The notes beneath the pieces are model-generated. The model was not told the DNA's origin. It saw nothing but the letters and a program-made list of their open reading frames with translations, and searched no databases. From the NCBI RefSeq assembly GCF_016909175.1, contig NZ_JAFBFI010000018.1, positions 39,144 to 103,143 on the forward strand: a stretch of DNA of 64,000 nt. Direction: 5' to 3'. The DNA comes from Peribacillus deserti (lineage in GTDB: Bacteria > Bacillota > Bacilli > Bacillales > DSM-1321). The translations under genes were made by a program, and so were the position numbers. This document shows, piece after piece, positions 16,719 through 24,995 of the stretch (positions are counted from its first letter, which is position 1; every line of letters begins with the position of its first letter).

Positions 16719-16997
16719 CTAGTTATTATTGTTGTTGTTTTTATTGTTATTTCGGGCTTCTCCGCCCTTTTCGCCAATTTCCTGATAAAATTCTTTGTCG
16801 TGGTTGTTGGAAGTCGCTTCTCCGCCTTTACGCCCTATTTCCTGGTAAAACTCTTTATCATGATTTTCGGATGTGGCTTCTCCACCTTTGCGGCCGATTT
16901 CCTGGTAAAATTCTTTGTCATGATTATTTGACGTAGCTTCACCGCCCATTCGGCCTGCCTCTTCTACAGTCATTTTTTCATTTTTTTCTTTTGCCAT
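16719..16997 (-). CDS. GsiB-like KGG-repeat stress protein (first of trio)
   Basis: The 92 residues contain three NHDKEFYQEIG repeats introduced by EEAGRMGGEATSN and closed by an Asn/Lys run. The ATG is nine bases after GAAGGAG; a longer frame starting six codons earlier overlaps that site. It is the first of the three genes on this strand and has a sigma-B-like promoter 44 bp upstream. Known for the family: KGG (stress-induced) proteins accumulate massively under heat, salt or ethanol stress. Inferred: this promoter may drive the whole trio. Confidence 0.9.
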   Translation of the reverse strand: MAKEKNEKMTVEEAGRMGGEATSNNHDKEFYQEIGRKGGEATSENHDKEFYQEIGRKGGEATSNNHDKEFYQEIGEKGGEARNNNKNNNNNN

Positions 16998-17040
16998 TCT
17001 AATCCACTCCTTCATAATAGTTTGCCTTACAGTACTATAT

Positions 17041-17065
17041 ATAGCCTGACTATAATATTTTAAAC
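17041..17065 (-). promoter_or_regulatory. Sigma-B-like promoter of the KGG gene trio
   Basis: On the minus strand GTTTAA, 13 bp, GGCTAT. B. subtilis sigma-B consensus is GTTTAA-N13-15-GGGTAT; there is one mismatch. Spacing to the KGG gene start (44 bp) is suitable. Confidence 0.6.
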
Positions 17066-17211
17066 TTTAAAAATATTCCAAAATTTACTAGGAAAATTTT
17101 GGTTTAGAATCGCATATATCTAAAATAGGTATGTGTTAAAAACATCTTGAATTATTCCGATATAGAATATAAAATAAAACTCATTTATTAAAATGATATT
17201 GGAAGTGTGAA

Positions 17212-17637
17212 ATGACTAACCATTCTATTGAAGAAATTACTTCTGAATTAATAATTAGAAGCGGTAAAAATATACCTGTATTATTAGAGAATCGTTTCCC
17301 CGATGGAAGGCTGGTAGGGGGTAAGTATAATCTTGGAACAAGATCGATTACCATGTATATTGAAACCGTTAAAGAGCAGTGTCATATGCTGTTTGGCAAT
17401 GTTACCGATTTTTTAAATTATTATGCTATAGTACTTGCTCATGAAATTGGCCATGCAATGGATGAAGAACTTCAAGAATTGGCAGACCGTTTAAATGACA
17501 GTGATGATCACCAGTCCAGAGCACTAATAAGAAAAGCAGAAGAGACAGCATGGGAGGCAGCAAGAGAGATCTTATTCGATGTGGATGAAAAGCTATTTAG
17601 TAAAATTAAAGAAGTAGCACTTTCGCTGCATGACTAA
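17212..17637 (+). CDS. Small zincin-like metallopeptidase-fold protein
   Basis: The product has 141 residues, no signal peptide and no membrane segment. The core is YAIVLAHEIGHAMDEEL, a HExxH zinc-binding helix with an extra AMDEE tail, followed by an acidic stretch and a helical end (AEETAWEAAREIL), where a third ligand could be the Glu of EETAWEAA. The layout resembles ImmA/IrrE-type and other small zincins, but the family is not recognised and there is no adjacent repressor as for ImmA. The ribosome site GGAAGTG is modest. It is followed by its own terminator. Function unknown; peptidase activity is inferred from the motif only. Confidence 0.75.
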   Translation: MTNHSIEEITSELIIRSGKNIPVLLENRFPDGRLVGGKYNLGTRSITMYIETVKEQCHMLFGNVTDFLNYYAIVLAHEIGHAMDEELQELADRLNDSDDHQSRALIRKAEETAWEAAREILFDVDEKLFSKIKEVALSLHD

Positions 17638-17666
17638 AAACCATCCTTTATAGAGGGTGGTTTTTT
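17636..17666 (+). terminator. Terminator of the zincin gene
   Basis: AAAACCATCC / GGGTGGTTTT stem (one G-T pair) around an eight-base loop, with T6 at the end. Confidence 0.82.
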
Positions 17667-18089
17667 AGGCAGACCGCAAAAGTGCATAGTTCGAAAACAA
17701 ATATCGGCGGAATCCTCTACCAGGCCATTAGTTGACCCAACACTCTTAAAGGCCGCTGCTCCACTAAAGATTAAAAGAGTTTTTAATTTAGTTGTAACTA
17801 AAGGATATAGGTTTCAAGTCAGTTTTCAGAATTATATAATACCGCTTTATATGTATAATAGGAAGAAACTCGTCGTTTTTTGGAATACTTCATAAAAAAT
17901 GGACTTTTACATACAGGATAGAGCGGTGGAAACTTTCAAATTATAGCGAACTTGTGAACAACACTGCAAAATATTAAGAACGAGTTCATAAACTTAATTT
18001 TTATTATCAACATAGAGTTGCTATAATAGTGATAGTGTTTGTTATCACTCAGAACCAAAATAGACATTGTTAAAGGAGCGTCATTAAAA
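17667..18089. other. Intergenic stretch with yisL promoter
   Basis: The first ~230 bp contain a long stop-free frame without a start codon or ribosome site, possibly debris of an older gene, but with no recognisable similarity. A TATAAT at 18022 is the likely -10 for yisL. Nothing else is supported. Confidence 0.4.
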
Positions 18090-18413
18090 ATGTTAACAGG
18101 CTTGCATCACACTCATGCTTCCTCATGGGCTATCCTGATCATCCTTTTCTTGATCAGCTATTTTATGAACAAACAAAAAATTTCTCTTATGCTTCAAAGA
18201 CTTTTCTACATAGTTATGCTGGGAAGCGGGATTGGAATGCTCATAATGGGGCAATATCCTGGAATTTATTTTGTCAAAGGTTTACTTGCCATTATCCTCA
18301 TTGGTCTTATGGAAATGCTTATTGTCCGTAAAAGAAAAGAAAAAAAACATACTATTCTTTGGATCCCTTTTATTATCGTTTTAGCAGCGGTACTTGGAAT
18401 AGCCTACCGATAA
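18090..18413 (+). CDS. yisL: YisL-family (UPF0344) small membrane protein
   Basis: The 107 residues form four hydrophobic helices with a basic KRKEKK loop before the last. The N-terminus LTGLHHTHASSWAILI is characteristic of YisL/UPF0344 proteins. AAAGGAG lies 11 bases before the chosen ATG; a longer in-frame start 51 bp upstream falls over the promoter -10 region and lacks a ribosome site. The role of this conserved Bacillus family is unknown. The gene is monocistronic with its own terminator. Confidence 0.8.
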   Translation: MLTGLHHTHASSWAILIILFLISYFMNKQKISLMLQRLFYIVMLGSGIGMLIMGQYPGIYFVKGLLAIILIGLMEMLIVRKRKEKKHTILWIPFIIVLAAVLGIAYR

Positions 18414-18421
18414 ATTGTATG

Positions 18422-18445
18422 AAAGCAGCTTAGCTGCTTTTTTTT
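18422..18445 (+). terminator. Terminator of yisL
   Basis: AAAGCAGC-TTA-GCTGCTTT followed by T7. Confidence 0.85.
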
Positions 18446-18679
18446 GTGCTTTTTGGCATATGACTTTTTGGTAAAAAGAAGATATAATGAATCAGTGTAA
18501 AAAAAATGTTAAGGAAATATTAAGAAACATACAGTAAAATGATTCGGTAAGTGAATACAGGGTCTACCTGTCTTTAGCCTCTGGGTAATAAACTACACAG
18601 TAAAAGATAATCTACTCATAAAATATAGTCATAATTTATAATCCAGCTCATAGCATAGCATAGTGTATTGTGAAGCGAT

Positions 18680-18696
18680 TGTTAATGAATTGTTAA
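18680..18696 (+). promoter_or_regulatory. WalR-like box upstream of ltaS
   Basis: TGTTAA-TGAAT-TGTTAA is an exact fit to the WalR (YycF) consensus TGTWAH-N5-TGTWAH and lies eight bases upstream of the -35 box, the geometry of an activator site. Confidence 0.55.
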
Positions 18697-18703
18697 TGTG
18701 GTC

Positions 18704-18731
18704 TTGACGGAATGTGAAAAAGAGTTATAAT
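18704..18731 (+). promoter_or_regulatory. Sigma-A promoter of ltaS
   Basis: TTGACG, 16 bp, TATAAT; the transcript would carry about a 55-base leader before the ltaS ATG. Confidence 0.75.
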
Positions 18732-18793
18732 TGAGTATTGTTAAAAAAATGACTCAAAAATTTTGTGCGGTAAAATTAGAAAGGATGTTCTGA

Positions 18794-20740
18794 ATGGAAA
18801 GCATGAAGAAGATAGGGAGTAAGTTGTACAATAACAAACTTTCCTTTTTCTATTTAGCAGTTTTTCTATTTTGGATTAAAACATACGCAGCATATAAGAA
18901 TGAATTCAACTTGGGAATCAGCAATGACATACAAGAATTTTTATTATTTATAAATCCAATCAGCTCAGGTCTCTTTTTCTTTGCATTTGCTTTGCTTCGT
19001 AAGGGACGAGCAAGAAACCGGATATTAATCACGATCAACTTTGTATTATCGTTCATTTTATATGCAAATATTGCATATTACCGTTTCTTTAATGACTTTA
19101 TTACCCTTCCAGTTCTTACTCAGACTAAGAACAATGCGGGAGACCTGGGAAATAGTATTGCCGCTTTAATTCATCCTGCGGATATTTTTTATTTCCTGGA
19201 TACGATTATACTCATTCTTTTATTAGTGTTTAAAAAGGTTAAGCCGGCTACTGAAGAAAAGCTAAAAGCACGTACAGTTTTAGGAGTATTTGCTTCTGCA
19301 GTATTGGTTTTTCTTATCAATTTAGGACTGGCTGAAACAGACCGCCCTGAGTTATTAACAAGAACATTTGATAGAAATTATCTTGTGAAATATTTAGGAA
19401 CCTATAATTATACTATTTATGATATGATCCAAAGCACAAAGTCTTCTGCACAGCGTGCGCTTGCTGACAGTGACCAAATTACTGAAGTAGAGAATAATAT
19501 CAAATCAAGCTATGCTGAACCAAATGAGAAATACTTTGGCAAGGCTGAAGGAATGAATGTTGTTTACATTTCATTGGAGTCCCTGCAAAGCTTCATCATT
19601 GATTATAAATTGGAAGGCCAGGAAGTAACTCCATTCTTGAACTCTCTTACAAGAGATAAAAACACTTTTTACTTTAAGAACTTTTTCCATCAAACTGGGC
19701 AGGGGAAAACTTCTGATGCCGAATTCATGATGGAAAACTCATTATATCCACTTCCACAGGGTGCTGTATTTACAACGAAAGCACAAAACACTTACCAGGC
19801 CCTGCCAGGTATATTAAAAACAAAGGGTTACACTTCAGCGGTTTTCCATGGCAATTATAAAACTTTCTGGAACCGTGAAGAAATGTATAAATCTTTTGGT
19901 TATGACAAGTTCTTTGATGCTAACTACTATAATATGTCAGAAGAAAATACCATTAACTACGGTATGGAAGATAAACCGTTTTTCAAAGAGTCTATTCCGT
20001 TGATGCAAGGATTACAGCAGCCGTTTTATGGAAAATTCATTACTTTATCCAACCATTTCCCATTCAATATGGATCCTGAAGATATAACTTTCCCAGCAGC
20101 TAAAACGGATGATAAAGTAGTTAACCAGTACTTCCAAACAGCTCATTATATGGATCAGGCGCTTCAGCAATTCTTTTCTGACTTAAAAGCTTCTGGCTTG
20201 TATGATAATACGATGGTGGTCATGTATGGTGACCATTATGGTATCTCTGAAAACCATAATGACGCTATGTCGGAGGTTATGGGCAAGGAAATCACTAATT
20301 TTGAAAATACGCAGCTTCAGCGCGTACCATTTTTCATACACGTTCCTGGTGTCCAGGGCAATGCCATTGATAAATTTAGCGGTGATGTAGATGTTCGTCC
20401 AACGGTTATGCATCTATTAGGTATCGATACAAAAGATTATTTAGAATTCGGCTCTGACATTCTTTCAAATGACTTTGAGCAAATCGTTCCATTTAGAAAT
20501 GGAGACTTCGTTACTCCTCAATTTACTGAAGTTGATGGAAAGTGCTATGACAACACAACAGGTGAGGTTATTGACGGGGAAGCATGTAAAGCATTTGGAG
20601 ATAAAGCTAATTCCGAGCTAGAATTGTCAGATAAAGTTGTGTACGGAGATCTGTTAAGATTCTATCAGCCAGATGGTTTTAAGAAAATCAATCCTGCTGA
20701 TTATGATTATTCATACCCGGAAAAACGAGTAAATGAATAA
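18794..20740 (+). CDS. ltaS: Lipoteichoic acid synthase (LtaS family)
   Basis: Polymerises glycerol-phosphate from phosphatidylglycerol onto the lipid anchor at the outer face of the membrane. Its 648 residues have five N-terminal helices (to ~190), a linker with the signal-peptidase-like site ALA-D (after residue 224), and an extracellular sulfatase-fold domain. Catalytic features: Glu262 in YISLES, the Thr306 nucleophile in GQGKTSDAE, and the metal-binding YGDHYGIS and FHGN segments. AAAGGATG precedes the ATG. The next plus-strand gene is the yfnA-type permease, as beside yfnI in B. subtilis, so it may correspond to one of the several Bacillus LtaS paralogues. A WalR-like box suggests coupling to wall metabolism. 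Confidence 0.93.
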   Translation: MESMKKIGSKLYNNKLSFFYLAVFLFWIKTYAAYKNEFNLGISNDIQEFLLFINPISSGLFFFAFALLRKGRARNRILITINFVLSFILYANIAYYRFFNDFITLPVLTQTKNNAGDLGNSIAALIHPADIFYFLDTIILILLLVFKKVKPATEEKLKARTVLGVFASAVLVFLINLGLAETDRPELLTRTFDRNYLVKYLGTYNYTIYDMIQSTKSSAQRALADSDQITEVENNIKSSYAEPNEKYFGKAEGMNVVYISLESLQSFIIDYKLEGQEVTPFLNSLTRDKNTFYFKNFFHQTGQGKTSDAEFMMENSLYPLPQGAVFTTKAQNTYQALPGILKTKGYTSAVFHGNYKTFWNREEMYKSFGYDKFFDANYYNMSEENTINYGMEDKPFFKESIPLMQGLQQPFYGKFITLSNHFPFNMDPEDITFPAAKTDDKVVNQYFQTAHYMDQALQQFFSDLKASGLYDNTMVVMYGDHYGISENHNDAMSEVMGKEITNFENTQLQRVPFFIHVPGVQGNAIDKFSGDVDVRPTVMHLLGIDTKDYLEFGSDILSNDFEQIVPFRNGDFVTPQFTEVDGKCYDNTTGEVIDGEACKAFGDKANSELELSDKVVYGDLLRFYQPDGFKKINPADYDYSYPEKRVNE

Positions 20741-20748
20741 TGAATGAA

Positions 20749-20781
20749 GAATAGCCACTCATTAGAGTGGCTATTCTTTTT
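20749..20781. terminator. Terminator of ltaS
   Basis: GAATAGCCACTC/GAGTGGCTATTC, a perfect 12-bp stem with a four-base loop and five T; also able to end the convergent small gene. Confidence 0.9.
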
Positions 20782-20795
20782 GATTAGAGCTTATT

Positions 20796-21038
20796 TTATT
20801 CAGGAAGATCGTTTTTTATATTCATCCCATGAAGCAGCTTTTTCTCGCTGGAGGATTCGTCCTTAGACTTCTCACCATCACGTTCTTCTTGGTACTCTTC
20901 CCGGATATCTTCAAGGGGAAGGTCATCCACAGGCATCAAAATTTGATCACGTTCCAGCTGCTTTTCCTGGCTGTCTCTAAATGCCTTTTCTTTATCATTT
21001 CTTTCAGCTAATATCTTATCTTTTTCTGAATGATTCAT
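20796..21038 (-). CDS. Small highly charged protein of unknown function
   Basis: The protein has 80 residues, dominated by Glu, Lys, Asp and Arg, predicted helical and soluble, with no signal peptide. I start at the ATG (MNHSEKDKILAERNDKEK), with AAGGGAG 11 bases upstream; a TTG seven codons earlier is inside that region. It is convergent with ltaS and divergent from the yfnA permease. No family recognised. The charged, low-complexity composition is typical of small stress-related Bacillus proteins; function unknown. Confidence 0.65.
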   Translation of the reverse strand: MNHSEKDKILAERNDKEKAFRDSQEKQLERDQILMPVDDLPLEDIREEYQEERDGEKSKDESSSEKKLLHGMNIKNDLPE

Positions 21039-21306
21039 TGTATACAAAACTCCCTTCAAATATGGTTTATTTCACTTTTCCCTGACTGTTGAAATAAAAA
21101 CATTTAATTACAGATGCCTTTCGTTGAAAAGGGCATAATATTATTTGTTTTTTAACGAAGAAAATTTAGACCTGTTATTTTGCTGGATATGAATAACTTT
21201 TGTTAAGTTTTTATGTAGAAATATTCAGAATCTTGAGGATATTTGTTGATTTTAAGTGAATAATAGATTAAATTAAATTATATCAAGAAAGTTTCTAGGA
21301 GGATTT

Positions 21307-22701
21307 ATGAGTAATCTGTTTAGAAGAAAATCAATTGACGCTTTAATCAGGGAAACAGAACAAAAAGATGTACAGTTAAAAAAAGAACTTGGCGGTTTTG
21401 ATTTAACAATGCTTGGAATTGGTGCCATTATTGGTACGGGAATATTTGTATTAACAGGGGTAGCTGCTGCGGAACATGCAGGGCCTGCACTAGTAATCTC
21501 TTTTATTATGTCAGGGCTTGCCTGTGTATTTGCCGCACTTTGTTATGCAGAGTTTGCATCAACTGTTCCAGTCTCTGGGAGTGCTTATACTTACAGCTAC
21601 GCAACATTTGGCGAGCTGATTGCCTGGGTTTTAGGATGGGATCTGCTGCTTGAATATGGATTTGCCTCTTCAGCGGTTGCCAGCGGCTGGTCAGGTTATT
21701 TTCAGGGATTGATAGGCGGATTTGGGCTGCATTTTCCACATGCATTATCAAGCGCTTATAACCCTAAAGAAGGAACTTATATTGATTTGCCTGCTATTAT
21801 TATAGTCTTTTTTATAACTCTTCTTTTAACTCAAGGTGTCAAAAAATCAGCTAAGTTTAATACAGTCATGGTATTAATCAAGCTGGCAGTAGTTATATTG
21901 TTTATTGCTGTAGGTGTATGGTATGTGAAACCAGATAACTGGACTCCATTTATGCCATTTGGTTTTGATGGTGTGGCAACCGGAGCGGCAACTGTATTCT
22001 TTGCTTATATTGGATTCGATGCAGTATCAACAGCGGCTGAAGAGGTCCGCAATCCACAAAAAAATATGCCGATAGGAATTATTTCTTCATTGGCGGTTTG
22101 TACAGTTTTATATATCATCGTTTCTTTAATACTGACAGGAATTGTTCCTTATGATCAATTAAACGTGAAAAATCCTGTTGCTTTTGCTTTAAATTACATT
22201 AACCAGGATTGGGTAGCCGGCTTCATCTCTCTCGGGGCTATCACGGGTATCACAACCGTATTATTAGTTATGATGTATGGCCAGACTCGACTGTTTTACG
22301 CGATCAGCCGTGATGGATTATTGCCGAGTGTGTTATCTAAAGTGAGCAAGAAGAAAAATACGCCAGTTGTTAACTCATGGATCACTTGTGCAATTGTATC
22401 TTTTTTTGCAGGAGTTGTACCATTGGGTAAGCTGGCTGAACTAACTAACATTGGTACCCTCTTTGCTTTTATGACAGTATCGGTGGGAATTTTATACTTA
22501 AGACGTAACAAACAACAACCAAAGACAGGCTTCCGCGTACCGTTTGTACCTGTCATTCCGATTTTAGCCTTCCTTTTCTGTGGATATCTTGCCTTACAAT
22601 TACCATCTACAACCTGGATCGCATTTGTAATATGGATCCTTATTGGTATCGTAGTCTACTTTGTATATGGAAGATACCACAGCAAGCTAAGAAATTCATA
22701 A
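21307..22701 (+). CDS. yfnA: APC-family amino acid permease (YfnA type)
   Basis: Secondary transporter of the cationic amino acid transporter branch. Its 464 residues have about 12 helices. Family signatures are GFDLTMLGIGAIIGTGIFVL (unwound first helix that contacts substrate), FFAYIGFDAVSTAAEE, and the terminal pair of helices. The N-terminus SNLFRRKSIDALI and overall sequence look like B. subtilis YfnA, which lies beside an ltaS paralogue there too. AGGAGGA is immediately upstream of the ATG. Substrate is not readable from sequence. Confidence 0.88.
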   Translation: MSNLFRRKSIDALIRETEQKDVQLKKELGGFDLTMLGIGAIIGTGIFVLTGVAAAEHAGPALVISFIMSGLACVFAALCYAEFASTVPVSGSAYTYSYATFGELIAWVLGWDLLLEYGFASSAVASGWSGYFQGLIGGFGLHFPHALSSAYNPKEGTYIDLPAIIIVFFITLLLTQGVKKSAKFNTVMVLIKLAVVILFIAVGVWYVKPDNWTPFMPFGFDGVATGAATVFFAYIGFDAVSTAAEEVRNPQKNMPIGIISSLAVCTVLYIIVSLILTGIVPYDQLNVKNPVAFALNYINQDWVAGFISLGAITGITTVLLVMMYGQTRLFYAISRDGLLPSVLSKVSKKKNTPVVNSWITCAIVSFFAGVVPLGKLAELTNIGTLFAFMTVSVGILYLRRNKQQPKTGFRVPFVPVIPILAFLFCGYLALQLPSTTWIAFVIWILIGIVVYFVYGRYHSKLRNS

Positions 22702-22719
22702 TCATACAAAATTAAAACA

Positions 22720-22762
22720 AAAAAGCATGTGCCGCATAATATAAATCCGGACATGCTTTTTT
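22720..22762 (+). terminator. Terminator of yfnA
   Basis: AAAAAGCATGT/ACATGCTTTTTT arms with a second CCG/CGG pairing inside, followed by a T run. Confidence 0.82.
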
Positions 22763-22885
22763 GTATAGTGAAATATACCTATTTTCGCAAAGACCGTCAT
22801 CTATATTCCCTAGTGAGAATAAAATGAAGCAAGGGACAGCACAAGGAAGCAGCGTAAACAAAAACAAAAACCTTTGGAAGCTTAC

Positions 22886-22911
22886 AGTATATATAGTAAA
22901 ATATATATACT
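22886..22911. promoter_or_regulatory. Perfect palindrome, candidate autoregulatory operator of the RNPP regulator
   Basis: Arms AGTATATATA and TATATATACT (10 bp, perfect) are separated by GTAAAA. The site ends 25 bp before the regulator's ATG and overlaps where its promoter must be. RNPP regulators such as PlcR and NprR bind palindromes of similar span near their own promoters. The TA-rich sequence makes the -10 ambiguous. Confidence 0.55.
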
Positions 22912-22935
22912 ATGATAGGAAATGGAAGGAACGTT

Positions 22936-24189
22936 ATGAAGCTAGGGTCCATTATTAAATATTACCGCCTAAAAAATCACCTGACTCAGTCCGAATTGGC
23001 GCAGGATATTTGTTCCATCTCCCATCTGAGCAAAATCGAAAATAATAGTTATGATGGAAATGCCGAAACGGTTGAACTTCTTCTAAAAAAGCTGAATGTG
23101 AACATGGAGCAGGAAGAGGAGAAGTATGAGGAGCTAAAAGAGGATTTACAATCATTTTATGACTCTATGGTTTTTTACGATCTAGATACGGCAGATAAGC
23201 AATATGCAAATCTTATTAAACAAGAGGAATTTGCTTCTTCGACAGATTTGATTAATTTGTATCATCTTTATCTGTTTAAGTATTATATTTATAAGAGTGA
23301 CCAGGAGAAAATGAACCAGACACAAAAGGTAATTGAAAAACTTAATAATAGTTTTTCCCCATTTGAAAGTTTGCTTGCTTCATTTATGGTAGGATTAGCT
23401 TTTGTAAAAGAAAATAAGATAATTGAGGCCAATGATCAGTTTGTTACTTTAATGACATATAATCCGGCAGAAGCAATTACTTTTAATGGAGAATTATATT
23501 ACCAAACTGCACTTTGTGCAAGTATTCTAAATGATCCTGAGTCTTCAATCATACATGCTAATAAGGCCTTAAACATATACCAAAATGAAAATAACTTTGT
23601 TAGAATAATTCATACAAAAATGCTATTAGGAATTGGTTATATGAGGCTTGAAATGTATAAAGAAGCTTCTGAAATTTATCGCAGCTTAATTAGAGTTACG
23701 AGACTACTACATAAAAAAGTTCTTTATTATCAAGTTCTATATAATTATTCAGCTATGCTTACTGAAATGGGAGATTATAAGAAGGCAAGAGAGTTTTTAT
23801 TGGAATGTAAAGGACATTTCCCCAGAGGAAGTCTAGAAGATATTATTAATAAACTTGGACTTATTGAGACTTTAATCAAGCTGAATGAAGATAAAAATGA
23901 AATTGGAAAAATAATAGATGATGTTTTAACTATGTGTGATAAAAAACAGCATAAAAAATATATCATTGCAGCTAATATGTATAAATATCAATTATTTTCC
24001 CAACCAAAATACTATGCATATTTAGAAAATATAGTGTATTCTTACTATATAGATAATAGTCTGTTTTCTGAAGCCCGTGAAGTTGCGTTAAAGTTAGCTG
24101 AAAGATTTACAGAAACAGGTGATGCGAAAAAATCGCTTGATTATTATATACAATATAGTGATTTGTCTAAGAAAGGAGCATTAAAATGA
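22936..24189 (+). CDS. RNPP-type peptide-responsive regulator (XRE HTH plus TPR)
   Basis: This is the cytoplasmic receptor of a peptide quorum-sensing pair. Its 417 residues have an XRE helix-turn-helix at ~5-58 (GSIIKYYRLKNHLTQSELAQ, SISHLSKIEN), followed by a helical array of tetratricopeptide-like repeats to the C-terminus (for example YQTALCASILNDPESSIIHA and MLLGIGYMRLEMYKEASEIY). NprR (~423) and PlcR (~285) have this layout; the length is closest to NprR. I use the ATG behind AAGGA, eight codons inside the longest frame. Its TGA overlaps the ATG of a small secreted pro-peptide, the hallmark receptor/signal arrangement. Expected: reimported peptide binds the TPR domain and switches DNA binding. 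Targets unknown. Confidence 0.88.
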   Translation: MKLGSIIKYYRLKNHLTQSELAQDICSISHLSKIENNSYDGNAETVELLLKKLNVNMEQEEEKYEELKEDLQSFYDSMVFYDLDTADKQYANLIKQEEFASSTDLINLYHLYLFKYYIYKSDQEKMNQTQKVIEKLNNSFSPFESLLASFMVGLAFVKENKIIEANDQFVTLMTYNPAEAITFNGELYYQTALCASILNDPESSIIHANKALNIYQNENNFVRIIHTKMLLGIGYMRLEMYKEASEIYRSLIRVTRLLHKKVLYYQVLYNYSAMLTEMGDYKKAREFLLECKGHFPRGSLEDIINKLGLIETLIKLNEDKNEIGKIIDDVLTMCDKKQHKKYIIAANMYKYQLFSQPKYYAYLENIVYSYYIDNSLFSEAREVALKLAERFTETGDAKKSLDYYIQYSDLSKKGALK

Positions 24190-24323
24190 GAAAATTAATT
24201 TGTAGTTTTGTATTAGGAGTTGTTCTTGTAGGAGCTGTTGGCTTTTCAAATTTAGGAAATCATACTTCTGCACCTAAAGTTATTTCACCTATGAAAATTG
24301 AAGTAATTCAACCTCCAGTTTAA
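24186..24323 (+). CDS. Secreted pro-peptide of the RNPP receptor (Phr/NprX-like)
   Basis: This 45-codon gene starts within the receptor stop (ATGA overlap), with AAAGGAG seven bases upstream. The product has a basic N-terminus (MRKLICSF), a hydrophobic core (VLGVVLVGAVGF) and a polar tail ending SPMKIEVIQPPV. This is the layout of Phr, PapR and NprX precursors, which are exported by Sec, trimmed outside and taken up by an oligopeptide permease. The mature signal is probably a 5-10 residue piece near the C-terminus, perhaps within KIEVIQPPV. That is inference; no known signal sequence is matched. A terminator follows 67 bp later. Confidence 0.82.
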   Translation: MRKLICSFVLGVVLVGAVGFSNLGNHTSAPKVISPMKIEVIQPPV

Positions 24324-24389
24324 GAAACACACGAAGATTTTCCCAATACAAAAGTCATGGGGAAGACCTTATAATTAAATCAAAGAATA

Positions 24390-24422
24390 AAGACAAGTCG
24401 GTTTACAGACTTGTCTTTTTCA
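24390..24422 (+). terminator. Terminator of the receptor-peptide operon
   Basis: AAGACAAGTC/GACTTGTCTT perfect stem, eight-base loop, then TTT. Confidence 0.85.
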
Positions 24423-24474
24423 TTCAACCGATTCCAGGGTGAGCGAAACGATTTAATACTAGGAGGGATTTCCC

Positions 24475-24603
24475 ATGTCAGCGAACTATGAAAAAATCAC
24501 TTTGAGTGACATCAACGAAATGCTTGAAAAGTTAGATCTATTGCTTGATGGAGTCAAACCTGACTATCCACAAACGTATGAAGAAAATGTAAGCAACTAC
24601 TAA
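24475..24603 (+). CDS. 42-residue small protein downstream of the quorum-sensing pair
   Basis: The gene has an exact AGGAGGG ribosome site seven bases before ATG and its own terminator 25 bp after the stop, so it is a genuine small gene. The product is acidic and amphipathic (starts MSANYEKITLSDINEMLEKL), with no signal peptide or membrane helix. It is separated from the pro-peptide gene by a terminator and so has its own promoter, probably within 24424-24460. Family unknown. Its position makes it a candidate target or effector of the RNPP pair, but no second copy of the palindrome at 22886 is visible in front of it. Confidence 0.7.
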   Translation: MSANYEKITLSDINEMLEKLDLLLDGVKPDYPQTYEENVSNY

Positions 24604-24628
24604 TAATAAAAGTGTTTCTCCTTTTTTT

Positions 24629-24660
24629 AGAGCATGAATCTTTCATGCTCTTTTTATTTT
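24629..24660 (+). terminator. Terminator of the 42-residue gene
   Basis: AGAGCATGAA/TTTCATGCTCT, two-base-loop hairpin followed by TTTTTATTTT. Confidence 0.85.
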
Positions 24661-24995
24661 TGCTTAAAAGCTGATGGCCATTGCTTTTTTTAGGGGGAGG
24701 AGAATAATTTTTTAGGTAGCTGAATGAGATGGACTTGTTTTGGTCATGTATAAGTATTCTTCTTGAACGGGAGAAAAACACTTGATCTGTAATATGGTGC
24801 CTATAAAAATCTGCTGGGCGGTTTATTAATAAAACGGCCAAGAATGAAAAGGGACTTTTTATAGGTCTCTGTTTGGAGTCGCTGGCTTAGTTGTCCTGCA
24901 CAAACATCCAAGGCATTTAGCAGTGGTAAGAAGGTGCACATTTCAGCAGCAATCGTATAAGATAATTAAACTGACAATAAAGGAGTTGATACTTT
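24661..24995. other. Intergenic stretch without a recognised gene
   Basis: A minus-strand open frame crosses this interval and the 42-residue gene, but it has no ribosome site and unnatural composition, so I reject it. I see no repeats or structured RNA here. Confidence 0.4.

Noticed and set aside
17667..17895. Stop-free plus-strand frame after the zincin gene
   Set aside because: No start codon with ribosome site and no recognisable protein motif; at most old gene debris.
24554..24841. Minus-strand 95-codon open frame
   Set aside because: No ribosome site; antisense to the well-supported 42-residue gene and its terminator.
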